A program made the position numbers and the translations under genes. Shown here piece by piece: positions 63,462 through 64,000 of a stretch of 64,000 nucleotides of DNA. How positions within the stretch are numbered: the first letter of the stretch is position 1; every line of letters begins with the position of its first letter. A model generated the notes under the pieces. That model searched no databases, was not told the origin of the DNA, and was given only the letters and a program-made list of their open reading frames with translations. The DNA is from Caballeronia sp. M1242 (GTDB lineage Bacteria; Pseudomonadota; Gammaproteobacteria; Burkholderiales; Burkholderiaceae): NCBI RefSeq assembly GCF_017220215.1, contig NZ_CP071130.1, positions 186,001 to 250,000 on the forward strand. The letters are read 5' to 3'.

Positions 63462-64000
63462 TCATGGCAATGTTGCGGACTTCGACTCCTCGATTTTCCG
63501 TGTCCCCTCCTGGATCATCGCGAACACTCCACGAACACCGCCAAGAACCTCGCGAGGAACGAGCTGCTGCAGCTCGCGTAGATTCGGTGCTCTCCCTGTC
63601 GCGAGAATGTCCTCGACTGCCGCTTCGATCGCTTTCCCAGCTTCAAGTCGGTGTACCTCGCTACGGCCGCGCTGTTGTGCTGTCCACTTTGCCGCGATGA
63701 CGCCCGCCTTCGCATTGTCGATACGGTAGAGTTGTCGCCGATGCACCTCCAGTTGCCGCGCCGCCTCTCTCACGCTGATAGGAATATCTGATTGACGCAC
63801 TTTGTCCATCTGCTCCTTGATGCCGGCGCCGTCGCGCTGGCGCGGCGATGCGCGCTTCCTGTAGTCGGGGAACAGTTCTGCCAACGAAGGAGTTTCACGC
63901 AAGCACGGAACCTCGCCATCAACACATCCAGTCAGCAGCGCCAGGAGCGACACGCCCGTCTGCGATGCGATACGCAAGTGAGCCGCAAGTGTGGGGACGC
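63462..64000 (-). CDS. Second TniQ-like protein, C-terminal part only (runs off the right edge)
   Basis: About 178 C-terminal residues of a protein that continues beyond the window. The sequence LRIASQTGVSLLALLTG aligns with LRIASRSGLTLPKLVAG of the first TniQ. Then ISVREAARQLEVHRRQLYRI aligns with VSVREAARGLDIDVRLLYIH, and LRELQQLVPREVLGGVRGVF with LREVLAHVPKEDLVGVHVF. The two are clearly homologous but diverged, so this is not a recent copy. The zinc-binding TniQ domain would lie outside the window. It faces family copy C end to end, 93 bp apart, as the first tniQ faces copy A and the HEPN-like gene. Confidence 0.8.
   Translation of the reverse strand, partial: VPTLAAHLRIASQTGVSLLALLTGCVDGEVPCLRETPSLAELFPDYRKRASPRQRDGAGIKEQMDKVRQSDIPISVREAARQLEVHRRQLYRIDNAKAGVIAAKWTAQQRGRSEVHRLEAGKAIEAAVEDILATGRAPNLRELQQLVPREVLGGVRGVFAMIQEGTRKIEESKSATLP

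Larger units (their letters stand above)
44768..64000. mobile_element. Accessory island downstream of the tRNA gene, with Tn7-like transposition genes; right end outside the window
   Basis: From the tRNA to the window edge the content changes: lower GC in places (notably 45500-49600), decayed genes, transposition genes, defence-like cargo, and no housekeeping genes. The left border is set by the tRNA 3' end. The right border is not in the window, because a second tniQ gene runs off the edge. No direct repeat of the tRNA 3' end was found inside the window. The region may be one composite island or two stacked elements. Confidence 0.75.

Noticed and set aside
44768..64000. CRISPR-associated transposon (CAST)
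   Set aside because: tnsAB, tnsC and tniQ are present but no cas genes, no array and no tnsE-like gene are visible. It is better described as a tniQ/TnsD-targeted element.
44768..64000. Tyrosine-integrase genomic island at the tRNA
   Set aside because: No integrase gene is found near the tRNA, and no second copy of the tRNA 3' end was seen in the window.

Overview
The window is high-GC DNA whose gene content and order point to a Burkholderiaceae betaproteobacterium, most like Paraburkholderia or Caballeronia. The signs are a three-subunit FAD sugar dehydrogenase (gamma-alpha-beta), BPSS1780- and DUF3563-type proteins, DUF2782 next to a homoserine kinase, and a tsaD / yqeY / dnaG / rpoD neighbourhood. 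This placement comes from recognising protein families and was not tested by a database search.

Positions 1 to about 44770 look like ordinary chromosome. In order they hold: the start of glgA; a DUF1345 membrane protein; the FAD dehydrogenase operon, whose cytochrome c subunit carries eleven exact 17-residue repeats; a metallophosphatase whose 3' end is copied twice more downstream; topoisomerase IB; a RES/Xre toxin-antitoxin pair; small hypothetical proteins; a PiT phosphate transporter; ModE; a PAP2 phosphatase; a PHB-depolymerase-type esterase; DUF3563; BPSS1780-thrB-DUF2782; AMP nucleosidase; an LprI-like membrane protein that looks like a local insertion; LOG and polA head to head; NDH-2; dienelactone hydrolase; a sulfurtransferase; a Rieske oxygenase; the xseB-ispA-dxs isoprenoid operon; folE2; a LysR/MFS pair; a GST; tsaD; a BaiN-like flavoprotein; and yqeY-dnaG-rpoD.

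A CAU-anticodon tRNA at 44691-44767, probably tRNA-Ile2, marks the border of an accessory island that runs past the right edge of the window. The first part of the island is AT-richer and decayed: direct repeats next to the tRNA that resemble a transposon end, a bluB pseudogene with stops and frameshifts, and a second frameshifted gene. The core is a Tn7-like transposition operon on the minus strand: a TnsA-TnsB fusion (54727 to 52013), then a TnsC/TniB ATPase, then TniQ/TnsD. The TnsA part appears to have lost active-site residues. Cargo includes an RloC/PrrC-like AAA ATPase with a zinc hook, a J-domain/LprI/TonB-C membrane protein, and a HEPN-like protein with an RNxxxH motif.

The most striking pattern is an unrecognised protein family present three times (48345-48950, 61983-62654, and a broken copy at 62734-63368). 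It sits convergent to the tniQ gene at 49680-50981 and again convergent to a second tniQ that enters from the right edge (63462-64000). This suggests two related Tn7-like elements stacked at one tRNA attachment site, each carrying the same unknown gene at its tniQ end.
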